From positions 10,360,946 through 10,424,945 of the forward strand of contig CM053247.1 in assembly GCA_028583405.1 (NCBI GenBank): a stretch of DNA of 64,000 nt, in the 5' to 3' direction. A program made the position numbers and the translations under genes. Positions 23,740-35,693 of the stretch are shown in pieces. The DNA comes from Pogonophryne albipinna. Lineage: Eukaryota; Chordata; Actinopteri; Perciformes; Artedidraconidae. The notes beneath the pieces were generated by a model. It had not been told where the DNA came from and did not search any database. It worked only from the letters and a program-made list of their open reading frames with translations. Numbering within the stretch: position 1 is the stretch's first letter; each line of letters opens with the position of its first letter.

Positions 23740-24185
23740 TTTTTGTCCTGTTGTCTGCGGTCTGCGGTGGCCTACTCCCACCTGTCGAGTACGGCTGTGC
23801 TGAGGTGAATTTTCCCCGGAGACGTCGCGGAGAGATGGAGCGGCTCCACATGCTGCAGCCTGCTTTCCACCTGTCTGGTGTCTGGTGTCTGCGATCTGCG
23901 GAGGCCTGCTCCCACCTGTAGAGTACGGCTGTGCTGAGGATTTTACCCTGGAGACGTCGCGGAGAGACTGGAGCCCGAAGCGTGGACCCACCGGGCATGT
24001 AGTGCTGTGCGGAGGAGGATTTTACCACGGCTGGGGCCTGCCTTCCACCTGTCCTGTTTCTGCTGTTGCGGAGGCCTGCTCCGGGGATACCACGGAGAGA
24101 CCAGAGTGCTTCCACGCTGCTGCTTTCACCGGTCCTTTGCTGCTGTCCTAAGGAGGATTTTGCTCCAGGAACATCGCGGATACTG
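23740..24185 (+). repeat. GC-rich imperfect tandem repeat, three units
   Basis: The block TGCGGAGGCCTGCTCCCACC..GTACGGCTGTGCTGAGG..GGAGACGTCGCGGAGAGA recurs. The key word CCT(A/G)CTCC starts at 23771, 23905 and 24075, giving spacings of 134 and 170 bases. The second unit is enlarged by a partial internal copy of GCTGTG..GAGGATTTTACC. GC content is well above the flanks. It may be the 5' untranslated, promoter-like region of a retrotransposon or the CpG-rich start of an unknown transcript. Confidence 0.6.
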
Positions 24186-24202
24186 TGTGCTGGTCTGGGA
24201 AA

Positions 24203-24502
24203 ATGGCCCATATCGTGATTATGCTGTGCCTATTAACTGTTTTGGACTATGAGAAGATCTCTAGTCATCCTGAGAAGTCTACTGGATTCAGGTCTGTTCT
24301 GCCACCCGCAGTGGGCATCCCCTGCAAAGGTTCGGATGTGTTACACAAACCATTACCGGTTGCCTTGTCACAGACAATCTGTTCTACAAAATATGTTTGT
24401 CTTTTTCACTTGCCTGCTATGATAGTTCTTCAGGACTGCTTCTTGAGCTCTAATCACACTTTCACAGACACAGAAGAAGGTAATAAATTAGGTGAATGTT
24501 GA
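24203..24502 (+). CDS. Unrecognised ORF with signal-peptide-like start
   Basis: About 99 codons starting MAHIVIMLCLLTVLDYEK, whose first 14 residues look like a hydrophobic secretion signal. The rest has a few cysteines (IPCKG, TICS, YVCLF, QDCF) and no domain I recognise. It sits right after the GC-rich tandem repeat and antisense to fras1. An upstream in-frame ATG at 24185 would add MCWSGK. A possible splice donor AAG|GTAATA is at 24480, so this could be a first exon. It may equally be chance or part of a retroelement. Function unknown. Confidence 0.2.
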   Translation: MAHIVIMLCLLTVLDYEKISSHPEKSTGFRSVLPPAVGIPCKGSDVLHKPLPVALSQTICSTKYVCLFHLPAMIVLQDCFLSSNHTFTDTEEGNKLGEC

Positions 24503-24868
24503 AGAGATGAAAGGATAGAGATTAAAAGTGAAAGTCATTGGTAAAGAAATGGTGATGAAGGGAAGTTAGGTGTGTTCAGAACACATATGAAGTGGGAAAA
24601 ACACATCAGGGGCATTAATTTAATCAGCAGCAGCATTTAGGGAATGCTGATGAAAATCTCACTCAATTAATGGAAGATGCCAGAAGCATGCAGTATGAGA
24701 TAAATCTCCCGATACCCTCAGATTCTCCTCAGGTAACGACGATCATTTCTTCTGTCAGTCTCTCTGTAAGCTTCTTTTTATCATCTACAAAACACACATT
24801 ACCTACCAGGAACTCTACATGATCAAACACATACAAGGCTTGCTTCTCTCACTACGAGAGACACATTA

Positions 24869-25195
24869 CGGCCCCTACACACGGCGGCGTGTGTTGCCGC
24901 TTCAACGCTTCTGCCCATTCACTTTGAATAGGGTGACGTCACGATTCGCCAAACTGCATTGTGGGAGCAAAGCGTAGCTTCTCTCGCGGTGCTTGCTTCA
25001 AAAGTAGAGCAATGTTCTACTTTTGACGCCTCGACGGAGGCGTCAGCCAATCGAATCATACGCCAGTACAAGCTCTAGCCAATCAAACCGTGTGCTTGTG
25101 TGTCTGGGGCGGGAGATTCATGTGATTGGTTGTTGGTCGAGTTTCAGCCCCCCCTGCCGGCAAGCGACAACGCATGCCGCTGTGTGGACGGGCCG
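24869..25195 (-). mobile_element. Harbinger-like MITE, TTA duplication (copy 1)
   Basis: 327 bases with ends CGGCCCCTACACACGGCGGC and GTGTGGACGGGCCG, flanked by TTA on both sides (24866-24868, 25196-25198), as PIF/Harbinger elements give. The centre has a palindrome around CAAAAGTAGAGCAATG. A reverse-oriented copy is at 60628-60955. Confidence 0.75.
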
Positions 25196-26533
25196 TTACT
25201 CTCAACAGGGTTGTGTAAAATGAGGCTAATGGAATACGTTTTATTTCCCTTTTGGTTTAGCTATTTGTATCCTCCAGCATGCTTTGGTCTTACCGAATAT
25301 CTGCCAAGGCCTCTTACCTGAGTTTCTGTTGTGGTCTGACTTGAAATTGTTCGTTTGTCTTTTGATTGAGCACGATGAATAACTGCCACCATCTGGCTAT
25401 TTTAAAGACACACGTTTGTTTTAACAAGCCTCTGTCTGAAGATTGTTTTGTAGTAAAGATTTTCACAGATTGCGAATATTTTAATACTTTTTCTTGACCC
25501 TCAAATTTGATCCGATCTTATCCAAATTTGCAATTTCCAGAAGATAATAGTTATTTGAGATGTATGAACTGCCTCCAAGAATTAATATCATGGACACTAC
25601 ACGTGTATGCTGCGGTACGTAAACAGGAGGAACTTTAGTGTCACTCCCTGTTTACATGAAAGTACGTATTTACATAGTCAACTCTGATTTATGCGCCTCA
25701 GATATTTTGGGCATATGTGTGTATTTGTCAAATAACACCAGGGTGAAGAACTGAATGTTATAAAAGTGATTTTAATGGTAATAATCAGTCATATTGAAGA
25801 CGATATATATATAGTCTTTTTTTAATTGCACTAAATGTATTTTTCTTTTTAAAAGTTATTTTATTAAAATAACCAAATTAGACACTTGTGCAACCAGGGA
25901 AGAGATCAGTGTTCTCTTATTCTGTTGTGATTGTAATGTAGGTGTGTTATGTCTCCCATTTCTACTTTACTTTATTGTCTTGTGCAAATTCAGTTAGCTT
26001 GAGTCACCACATCTCCATTCAGGCCGCCAGCATTTCCATCCCCTACTATGCATTCCGTTTTGGTAAAGGGCTACTTGCAAGATGATGAAAAATCTGTCTG
26101 GAAAAAAGGATATTTGTATAATAAAATAATTATTAGTAATCTTAAGTGTGTGCTGCATGTGGTGTATTGTGCATGCATGATACAGTTGATGCAGTATTCA
26201 AAGTTTTGTGTCACATTATTAAGAATGTGTGTGAAATAAAAAGCAATTCTCTGAATAGAATGAGTTTTTTCCACACCGTACTTTTCTATGTGCGTCTCTC
26301 ATTCTTTCTCAACTAACTGTCACTTTTCTTTCCTTCTCCACATTCAGGGTGGAAAATTGCCACCAACCAAACGAGTTTTACACATTTATTTTACGGTTTT
26401 GTATCAGTCTTCTCTATCAGTATGACTTTTAAATCATCAACAGTTAGTGATTTAAAGCAATATTTGCAACTTTAAGATAATCAGCTATAAATTATGTGCA
26501 CATCGAATTACTGAGGGTTACTTTTAATGTTAA

Positions 26534-27666
26534 ACCCCACGGCCCCGCGGGTGGGGGCAAAATGCAACATCTTGCAAGAAACAGCGTCTGAGGGCTTCTT
26601 AATATTTAATAAACTATAAATGTGTCATATCCACTGAACGGGAAGAAACTCAGCTATCAGAGAATATTAACCATTTTTAGCAAAACGAAACATAAGGGTA
26701 ATAACAAAGGCTCTGAATTAGCCCTGAGCGAAGAAATGCTGACGCACTTAGCACAGAACTCACGTTAAAATACCCTTATTACTTATCGGATCTGCACAAA
26801 CAAGATATCGATTAGCAAGCTGAGACTCCACAGATTCGAAAATTATAAGTATCATCACTGAGCGACCAGAACTCGCGACAGGGGAGACAAAACCAGACAT
26901 CACACAACGTAGCTTTAGGTACAGTAGCAAACACGGGACATTGTCTTACCTTTTGCTGTTTCTGATCAAAAGTTGTGTTCAATAGCATTAAAACAATAAA
27001 AACTCTACTGAAGGTTAACCCAATGTGCCTGTGTCCCTTTGAAATGGTTACTGATAATCCATCTTCATATTTATGTCAATAACGGAGATTTCATATTAGC
27101 TGCTACGAGAGTGTATGACAGCTTCCGGTTTTGGGCATTCTGGCTACGCATCACTCATTCACCAATGGGTAATGTTTGGATGGATTTTAGGAACTTCCCC
27201 TCGATTCTATTGGCTCTAACGTTTAAAAAGAGATGTCAATCATCAAAATCGACCGAGGGGAGCCAGAGATATGGGAAATGCACCCAAATGCAAAAGAAAA
27301 TATCTCTAAAAAGGTGAAATGTCACTTGTTTTGCATCAATCTTGATACAGGGTACTTATTATTTGTTATAGTTTGGATTCCTAAAGCTTTTAGTCTACTA
27401 TCCCATCATTCAAGGGTGGTGTTCACTATAAGTAATGGTTTATTTTTGGACGGACACTATTATTTACATTTTTTTACTATGTTCAATCTGAATTTACTTT
27501 AAAATAAAAAGATTCTATATTGATTTTGACTTCTCTACATCCAACTCACAGGTTTATCATTGCTTTGAGACAGATTATTAATTTACCCTTTTTAGAAGTG
27601 AAGATATAGCCAATTGTTCTGGGAATGTCATTTTCGAGCCTGAGGCCTGAAAAACAGGCACGGGGC
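26534..27666. mobile_element. TTAA-flanked element, ACCCCACGGCC / GGCACGGGGC ends
   Basis: 1,133 bases between TTAA at 26530-26533 and TTAA at 27667-27670. The ends, read inwards, are ACCCCACGGCC and GCCCCGTGCC, only roughly matched. A TTAA target fits piggyBac-type elements. No transposase is recognisable; it is probably non-autonomous. Confidence 0.5.
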
Positions 27667-27944
27667 TTAACTGTTAAAGTGTAAAATCACAATGTAGATG
27701 TTCTAGCTTCTGAAAAAGGTGTTAGCTCTTGTAAACATAAGAAAATCAACTTTAAGGGACTAAGTAATAACTAATCTATCAAAGCAAACTTATATTTCCT
27801 TATTTGTGTTCACATTAAGCATGTGAGTTGTAAAACAATAAAATATCAATTGCCAGTTGGAAATTCAAACCTTGAGAATTTGATGGTCTGCTTTATATCA
27901 AGATTTGAAATATGTATGTCAGTAAAGTATACACGATTTGTAAT

Positions 27945-28101
27945 TACAGGTGATAGGCTAAGGGGGCATAACACCTCTAGCCAGTTGACCAATCACAACA
28001 ACGCCAGTCAGCTATAAATCACTTTTTGAACATTAAAGCATTTAAACATGTCAAAGTAGAGGCACAGAATACAAATGAAAATAAACATAATGCCATTTTA
28101 A
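27945..28101. repeat. TTAA/GGGCCC MITE fragment (right part)
   Basis: Carries GTGATAGGCTAAGGGGGCAT, CCAATCACAACAACGCCAG, TTTTTGAACATTAAAGC and AGGCACAGAATACAAATGAA, ending in CATAATGCCATTTTAAG. Left half absent. Confidence 0.6.
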
Positions 28102-30051
28102 GTTGCAAACAACAGGCTGCAAAGGATTTGAATGAATGGCACACTCACAGACGTTTCTTGGTTACATCTGTGTGAAAAAGGTTGAAGATGCCAGTATAGG
28201 TTTAAAACTATCCTTCAATATGACAGGTAGATTGACAAGTAAATTAGTGGCCTGTTTCTCAGCTTTCATTGCCATCATGGACCTGCCTATCCTCTTTCTC
28301 AATAACTCTCACAATCTGAGTTTCTGAAGTTGGCTATTTTCTCTCTCTTCCGCCCCCCCCCCCCCACCCCTCTTTCTTTCCTCTGTCCCAGGCTTTTTCT
28401 TTCCCAGAGCCTTCTGGCTTTTTTCTCGCGTTTCACATTGGATTTCTTTTCATCTTTCTTTCTGTCTGTGTATGTTTCTCTCAAGCTTCTGTTACATTTT
28501 AATGTATCTCTTTCTAGCCGACCCCTTCTTCATCTCAGTGCTCAAGGGTCCATGTGACCATCTCTATAAAATGAGAAGATACTGTAAGCAAACCCTGCTG
28601 AAACACACTCAATAAAATGTACAATAATTGAAATCACAATTTATCAAGTATTAATCCCTCATTGAACCGCGACATTCAAACATTGGTAAACTTTTTAATC
28701 AAATATCTTTTGATTAAAAATAACCGCTGTCTCTTTAAGGAATAGTCATGCTGGATATTCAAATCTAGTTTTCCTGCCGATGAAGCAAACATGCATCCAT
28801 AAGCATTCCTATGGACAAGATTTATAAATACACACTTCCCCCCCCCCCCCGACAATGGTTGTGTCCAACAAGGGGATTACACATCCTTTACCTTGCCCCT
28901 CGCAGGAAAGCAATTTATTTTTTCCGTGCAGCCTGAAGCGCAAAGTTATCAGCACATGTAATCCTAGCAGGCCAGTTGCCAAAAACCTCCTCTAAAGCCT
29001 CCTCTGCATAAACCCTGGGGAGGTGGAGATGAATGCACAGTCACACAGTACAGGGGATAATCGTCACTTTCTCACCTTCTGGGACTTTAAAGAGGGGGGG
29101 GGCGTATGACATTACTGTGCTGACGTGGTTCAATGGCCCCGAACCTTGAGTGATAAAACGAGATGTGATGAGAGATCCAGCAATTAGACTGAGCACGCAA
29201 AAAAGCAGCTTTTGCGAAGAGGACAAGAGTCAACAAAAATGAATAAATAAAAAGTGTATTTTTCTGAAAACCCTCATTATTAGAATGGAATCGCCTATTT
29301 CTCAAAAAGCATATGGTATCTCTTTCATTGGAGAGGCTGCACAACAGCACAGAAACAAGGCTATGACTACAAATTGTACAACACTTCTTTACAGCATGAA
29401 CAAATAATAACATTTCATCCTCCACAGGTCTCATTACATTTTATACCATAACAGCTTTTTTGGGGGGGGGAAACAGCGGTAGAGAGCCAGTGAAATGTTG
29501 TTTTCCACATGGTTTCCTTGGCTACTGACTGCCACATTCTCAGAGAATCTGAAATGCAATGGTCACGTAACAGAGGGGGGAAGAAATGTGGCTGGTTCAA
29601 TCAAGGAAGAATCTATCCGTTACAGCTTTCTTGAGATTTCACAAAGAAAAGAGCATTACAAATCATCACTAACAAAAACAGCTATCATTGCATATACTGT
29701 AGGTCAGTGACCACCAACTGGCGGCCCGCGGGCCACATCCGGCCCGCCAGACATTCTCATCCGGCCCGCACGACGGGGGTGACTGTGGCGTTGGCGGAGT
29801 GGTTACTGCGTTCGCCCCCCACCCATTTTTTTTTTACAACGTCTCGTGAGTAAGGTGCAGTACCGGAGTCCAACAGAGAGGCAGCAGCTGCGGGACAGTA
29901 GACTGCGTACTGCGAAACCTTCCTTGAAGAAGAAGAAGAAGAAGTGATCCTTCGTTGTGAAGAGTCTGCTTTGTGCGCTCCGCACCACAGCAGCAGCCCC
30001 GCTGCGACAGAGTCCAACAGAGGCAGGAGCTGCGGGACAGTAGCCTAGAAG

Positions 30052-30971
30052 CAGGGTTGGGTTGTAACGGAATATATGTAACGGCGTTACGTAATCAGAA
30101 TACAAAAATCAAGTAGGCTAACTGTATTCAGCTGGCGTTACATTTGAAAAACGAGTAATCTGATTACAGTTACTTTCGTAAACCTGAAGTGAATACATTT
30201 TGGAATACTTATTGGAATTATTGGTGGAAAAGTTTCCTCACAAAATGTAATATTCATTACCGGCAGAACTGTGTGCACACTGCACAGCGCTGCAGCATGT
30301 CTGTGAGCGAGAGAGAGATGCAGCGTGTCTGTGAGGCCCCGCCCCCGCACGCAGATGAGAGAGAGATCTCTTTTAAAATATATTGAAAGTTAGAAACGGA
30401 GATGGTTAGATAAAATGTGCAAGATAACGTTGATGTAGCATTTCTTTATTGTCGAAATGATGACATGTATAACGGGATCAAATCAAAGTGAATGGCCTGC
30501 TGCTGCTGAATGCATGGGGCAAGTGACTGGAACAAGTTTTAAAAGTTATTACATCGTTTCAGATAATAATAAATAATAATGATAATTCATTCTATTTAGG
30601 GGCGCCTTTCAAAGCACCCAAGGACACCTTACAATTCATAACATATTCTAAGGAAAGGTTTACAGTAGGAGAATGCAGTCCGGGTGATGTTTTTTATGTG
30701 GGGTGCAGATGAGAGAGCTGTCCAGAATGACACCAAGATGTTGTGTTTGAGTTCTTGATACGCCATTAAAACAGTAAAACAAGTGTCTCCTGCTCACCAA
30801 AACATACCCATCTGTTATGGAAAAAGAAAGTATTCCAAAAGTATTCTAAAAGTAACCTGAACACGCTACTTTTATAAGACACATAACTGTAACTGTATTC
30901 TGATTACTTTCAGAGCATGTATTCAGTAATCAGTAACTGATTACATTTACAAAGTAACCCTCCCAACCCTG
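30052..30971. mobile_element. Nested element with CAGGGTTGGG ends
   Basis: 920 bases from CAGGGTTGGGTTGTAACGG to TAACCCTCCCAACCCTG, flanked by CCTAGAAG on both sides (30044-30051 and 30972-30979). The eight-base duplication and the CAGGG..CCCTG ends fit hAT. Subterminal parts share TAATC/GATTAC and GTAAC words. It inserted into the outer hAT element after that one had landed. Confidence 0.88.
30570..30765. repeat. LINE-tail-like fragment within nested element
   Basis: The words TTTAGGGGCGCCTTTCAAAG, CACCCAAGGACACCTTACAA and GAGAGCTGTCCAGAATGACA recall a common fish LINE 3' region. It sits in the middle of the CAGGGTTGGG element, giving a third layer. Borders are not sharp; the class is from memory. 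Confidence 0.45.
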
Positions 30972-31118
30972 CCTAGAAGTGATCCTTCGTTAGCGTGAAG
31001 AGTCTGCTAAGCTTTATGCAGTACCTGTACCCCCCCGGCCCGCGATAGTGTCTATTGGATACATTTTGGCCCTTGGACAAATGTAGTTGGTGATCCCTGC
31101 TGTAGGTTTTAGGTTTAC

Positions 31119-31972
31119 ATATGTGACCTGCTCCATCGAAATCACTCACATTGACCGGAAGACACATTTTGAGTTGTATACACTGTTGGAAAGAGGAGAT
31201 TCCTAGCTTTCTAATGATATCAGGATTGTTGTTGTACTCCAAATATTAAGCAAAATATGTCACATTATATAATGACTGTCACCGAGTCATCATTTTGAGA
31301 AAAAGGTCTTTAAAGTTTCCTCTTCTCTGGAATCCATCGATCTGATTGATTATTAGCGGAGCAAATTATCAAAATACTACGGGGGGAAGATATTTTCGTT
31401 TGGATTACTGGTCTGGGGGAAGCACGCAAGTGTGTGTGTGTATGTATACGTGTGTGTGTGTTTGTGTATTTTTGCATTTGTGTGTATTGTGTTTGTTTCC
31501 CGGGGAAAACACTCACGAGAAACACCGACTGTTGTTATGCCTGCTGTGACGTCAAGTTACTCCGTTCTCCGCTTGTAATTATGCCGAAGCTTCAAAGTTG
31601 TATTTATCATCTGAATTTGCCGAAACAAGTTTAATATTCTGAAAGCCAATACTTTGTTTAATTGAAATCAGATGAAAACAAACTGTAACGGACCCTGCCG
31701 TGTTATCTATGATTACTATACGCCTTACATTCATAATTTCAGCCAGAGGGAGGGGGGGCGGCGCTGAGGAACAGCAGAGTGGCGAGAGCTGTCATCTTCC
31801 CTTTACAAGCGTCAAAAATGTATTTATCGTGTGATTTTGGAAATAAAAGTTTCATATTCTGAAAGCCAACACTTTGTTTATTTAAAATCAAACAAAACAC
31901 CCGAACCCAGAAAAACTATTTTTTTACGCAAATCCACATTTATTTTGAAATGAGCCGTTGCGGGTCACAAAT
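31119..31972. mobile_element. Possible MITE, ATGTGACC / GGGTCACA ends
   Basis: Ends ATATGTGACCTGCTCC and GTTGCGGGTCACAAAT are imperfect inverted copies. Inside, ATATTCTGAAAGCCAA..ACTTTGTTTA occurs twice (about 31635 and 31855), and a TG-rich patch is at 31430-31470. No clean target duplication found. Confidence 0.45.
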
Positions 31973-34663
31973 AGGTTTTAGAGTATAAATATAATATTTC
32001 TAAAAAGCTGTGAAAAAGAGGTCATGAAAATGAGTGTCTATTTGTTAGGTATGCATGGAATTAAAATAGTGTCTCTAAAGACACATTATCTTGCAGTATG
32101 TAAGGGGCTTCATGAATGAAATAAGAATTAAAAGCTTAAAATGTTGATTGGCTGAATACAGGTTAGTAGTCTCTCTATGACACATCGGGTTATTGATTGG
32201 ACTGCTATAAAGTGGCTTAAAATGTAGTGCGCTTCGGGGCTACAGAGGACTATTAGCTCCGCCTCCATATTGTTAAATAGGTGCACATAATAATCGGGGA
32301 TGTGACCTAAAACAGTTATAAATGCATCTCTTTCATTTCATCTCAAGTGATGTTTTTAGGAGTTGAGGTGTAACAAGGTTGAAGTATTTGCATATGAAGA
32401 TGCAGATCCCTTTGAAAATGTCTTCTATATAACTTTTGGGAGTTCAAAATTATGTCATAAACTACTTCCTGCCCAAAAGTGATATTAAAATGTAAGAGAT
32501 ATTAATGGTGACGTGTGGTGGACATATTCTAGACTGGAAATCGTGGCAGGAAGACAGTTTGTGCTACATGCTAATGGTGTTTATCTCCCAGAGCCATAAA
32601 AGACAAGTGGGCAATAACGTATCGGGAAAGTGGGTTGAAGAGGACAGTGGAAAAAGGAGAAGTGGGAGGAAGCAGAGAGAATATCTTTAGCAAAACGCCT
32701 CCCATAATTATGAACAACCTGACTTTAAATACACGCAGAAGCAGACGCAGTAAAGCCTTCCGTCATGAGCCCAGAGGCATTTACAGAAACCCACCGGGGC
32801 CTCCGGGAACGCACCGGCTCTGGGTGGTCCTGGTCCTCTGCCAAGATCTACTACAATGTCTCCAGCGCTTTCCAAACACCGAACACTATTAACGACTGTC
32901 AGCTCTCATCGACTCTACCTATCTTCTACCTCTCCCTCTTTCCTCCCTTCTTTATTTATTTCCCCCCGTAAACAAGCATTACAACAAGAGTTCACTCAGG
33001 CTAAATCCACGCTAATAGCCTCGACCTAATCACATACTGATTTACACAGGCCCACTTTCCAATCCTCATTTTCTCCTTCAACAGGAGAATCTGCTATGGA
33101 AACTCCAAAAGGGCTTTGCCCTCATGGCAGCCAATTGGAGATTTAAAGCTGGCTAGTTACCAAGGGGTTTGTGTTGGGAAAAGAAAGTATTTCTGAATCG
33201 CTAAAACCTGGTCAGATACCGAATGAAGGCGAATTACTTTGGTGTTCCCAGTCAAATGTGCACGGTCTGTTTAAACTGGTCTTATTTGAACACAAAAAAC
33301 ATTTATCATCACCAAATATTATTATACACCCTTTTAAGATGTCAAACATGTCTCAGACTGCTGGTTTACATAAATAACTGCATTGAAACACTGTAAATGT
33401 ATTCCAAAATGAACATGGTTGTAGATTTGTGGGCGTGTACCACCTGATTACCATATTCTAGTCTAGGGATACCCAATCATTTCCTATGGTGGTCATTTTT
33501 GACAGGGAATACATTAGGTGTAACAAAGTTGACTAAACCACTCAAAAATTCACTGAAGGAGTGATCAGCAGTTGTATATATTCAAATGCCTACTGTGGAG
33601 GATATCATAAAGCCTTGAGGCAATCAAATGTAAAACACAATATTTATGATTGATGAAAGTAGTAAATTGGTCAGATTTCACCCAAACATGACAGGAGGGT
33701 TATTTGCTTTTACTGCATCATTTAATAAAATGGAATATTTGCAGTGCTAATGCAGGGTAGATTAATACATGAGAGGGGTATTCTGCAATGGATGCCGCCA
33801 GCGTGTATGCCACCAAATGAGAACAGAGGCATCGTAAATGTATAAAGTGGGATATCCACCATGGGTTTCTGCTATAGCTAGTGTATCCAGTACAAAAAGC
33901 TATGGATGGAGGCAAGATACAAAAGAGCTGGTTTTCCAACTACGGCTGCTGCTGTGTATCGAATGTAAGGCCGTTCAAGGAGCTTGTGCACTGGGAAGTC
34001 TTGAATTCCAATCCTCTTGACAATATTCATTAAGGTGTGAAATCGAGCTGCAGAACCCGGCTGTGGTTACTCTCTGCTCTCCCTCCCACTCCTGTATCGC
34101 TACTTTCTATTTCTACCCATCATCCCCAGGAGTCACAGCAGGTCTTCCCCACTTGATGGAGGCGCTTGGCTAAACCGTTCAGTGTATTAGCATGCCCACA
34201 GGGGTTTAGCTCACTGAGCCACGGGTTTTATTTATCGGTCCGGGTTTTCGAGCTCTAGGAGACCTTTAAAGTAGATTGGGTTGAGTAACAGTCAATGTAG
34301 ACGTCCCTTGTCGTGTATTTATCCTGCATTAAGCACCGTGTACAGGGGGATCTAAACTCCCGTCTTGCTTTATTTCACTGTTAAGACAGCAGAGAGCCTT
34401 GGTAGGTTATAAAACAACAGTGCATGTGTCTTCATAAGCTGTAGGTTGAAAATGGTGTCTGTGACTCAGCTTAAGTGAGGTTATCATGTTATTTTCCTTT
34501 CAAACACTAAAATGTTTTCCGGCCAAACTACCAAATGGATCCTACTTGGTCAGAAAGCAAGACTAATTGACTAACTAGAAAATAGGTTAACCTACATTAT
34601 TACACAGCTTAGTTGAATACTCAATTCTGATTGGTCATTTGGACATTTCAGAGTTGTTTAAAC

Positions 34664-35693
34664 TAGGGCTGTCAAACGATTAAAAATTTTAATCAGATTA
34701 ATCACAGCTTAAAAATTAATTAATCATGATTAATCAACATTCGAACTATGTCCAAAATATGCCATTTATTTATGTATATTGTTGTGGGAATGGAAAGATA
34801 AATGAAAGAAGGCGGATATATCCATTTAACATACAGTATGTATGTTTATTATAACATTTGTCTGCGTGTCAAAATGAAAGACAGCACACACACCTATCAA
34901 TCATCAAACCGTGGGGTCTTAATTCATTACGTGTTGATTTCTATCAACGGGGGGGTACTTCAGGAAAGTCGACGGGGGGGGGGGGGTGGAATACTTGTGA
35001 CCACAGAGTGCGAACGTTGTGATCAGCTGTTTTAGCGCAGTTCTCCAGTGAAGGGGGGGGAAGTCTCCCTCCGCAGCCGGTTGGCGTAGTTTTGGCACAA
35101 TGCCGTTGTACAGACCGACGTTAACAGCAGCCCTGTCTGTGCACACGGAGACCGACTCTGTCGTCCGGTGATCTAACCGCCTTCTGGAAAAGCTTCACAA
35201 GTACGCCGGTACGCAAATGCGCTTTGTGACACAAGTTTCAGATTACGCACATAACCGGCGTACCAGTTATGTGCACCCCTGTACTACAGCAAAAGTATTC
35301 TCCGTCGGGACTTCCTGCAACAACACCGACATTATCAAAGATGTTCTATTGAGAAGACGATCACTACGTGACAAAAGTTTTCAAAACCGTTTCTGGTCTT
35401 CGGTATTTCCAGACAAGTGGCTGCTGAAATCAATCTGACTAACTGCTGTCTGTGCAATTTACTCCGCGCGAGTTGGCGGACTTTATTTAGCTTACTTTAA
35501 CATCATTTTTCATGGTGGGGCTAAGCCATTTCTCGGTATGGGTGTAGCCTACCCCAGCCATACCCTGGCGATGCCACTGGTGGCACGTATGGGGCGGGCC
35601 ATTCTGCACATGCGTTAAATGCGTTAAATATTTTAACGCAATTAATTCAAAAAATTAATTACCGCCGTTAACGCGATAATTTTGACAGCACTA
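34664..35693. mobile_element. hAT-type element, TAGGGCTGTCAAA ends, 8-base duplication
   Basis: 1,030 bases from TAGGGCTGTCAAACGATTAA to TTTTGACAGCACTA, flanked by GTTTAAAC on both sides (34656-34663, 35694-35701). The ends continue with ATTAATC/GATTAA and AACGCGATAA words. It includes a 14-base G run near 34985. No complete transposase is seen. Confidence 0.88.

Larger units (their letters stand above)
29705..31099. mobile_element. hAT-type element, 8-base target duplication, with nested insertion
   Basis: 1,395 bases bounded by CAGTGACCACCAAC and GTTGGTGATCCCTG, flanked by CTGTAGGT on both sides (29697-29704 and 31100-31107), a clear hAT signature. Subterminal CGGCCCGCGGGCC and CCGGCCCGCG words follow the ends. 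Inside, a block with AAGTGATCCTTCGTT and GTCCAACAGAG is duplicated. Removing the nested element (30052-30971 plus one duplication) leaves only about 467 bases, so it is non-autonomous. Confidence 0.88.

Noticed and set aside
23689..24211. Overlapping minus-strand ORFs (100 and 160 codons) with repeated SRDVSGENS-like motifs
   Set aside because: They follow from the GC-rich tandem repeat being open on the minus strand; no start, splice or family support.
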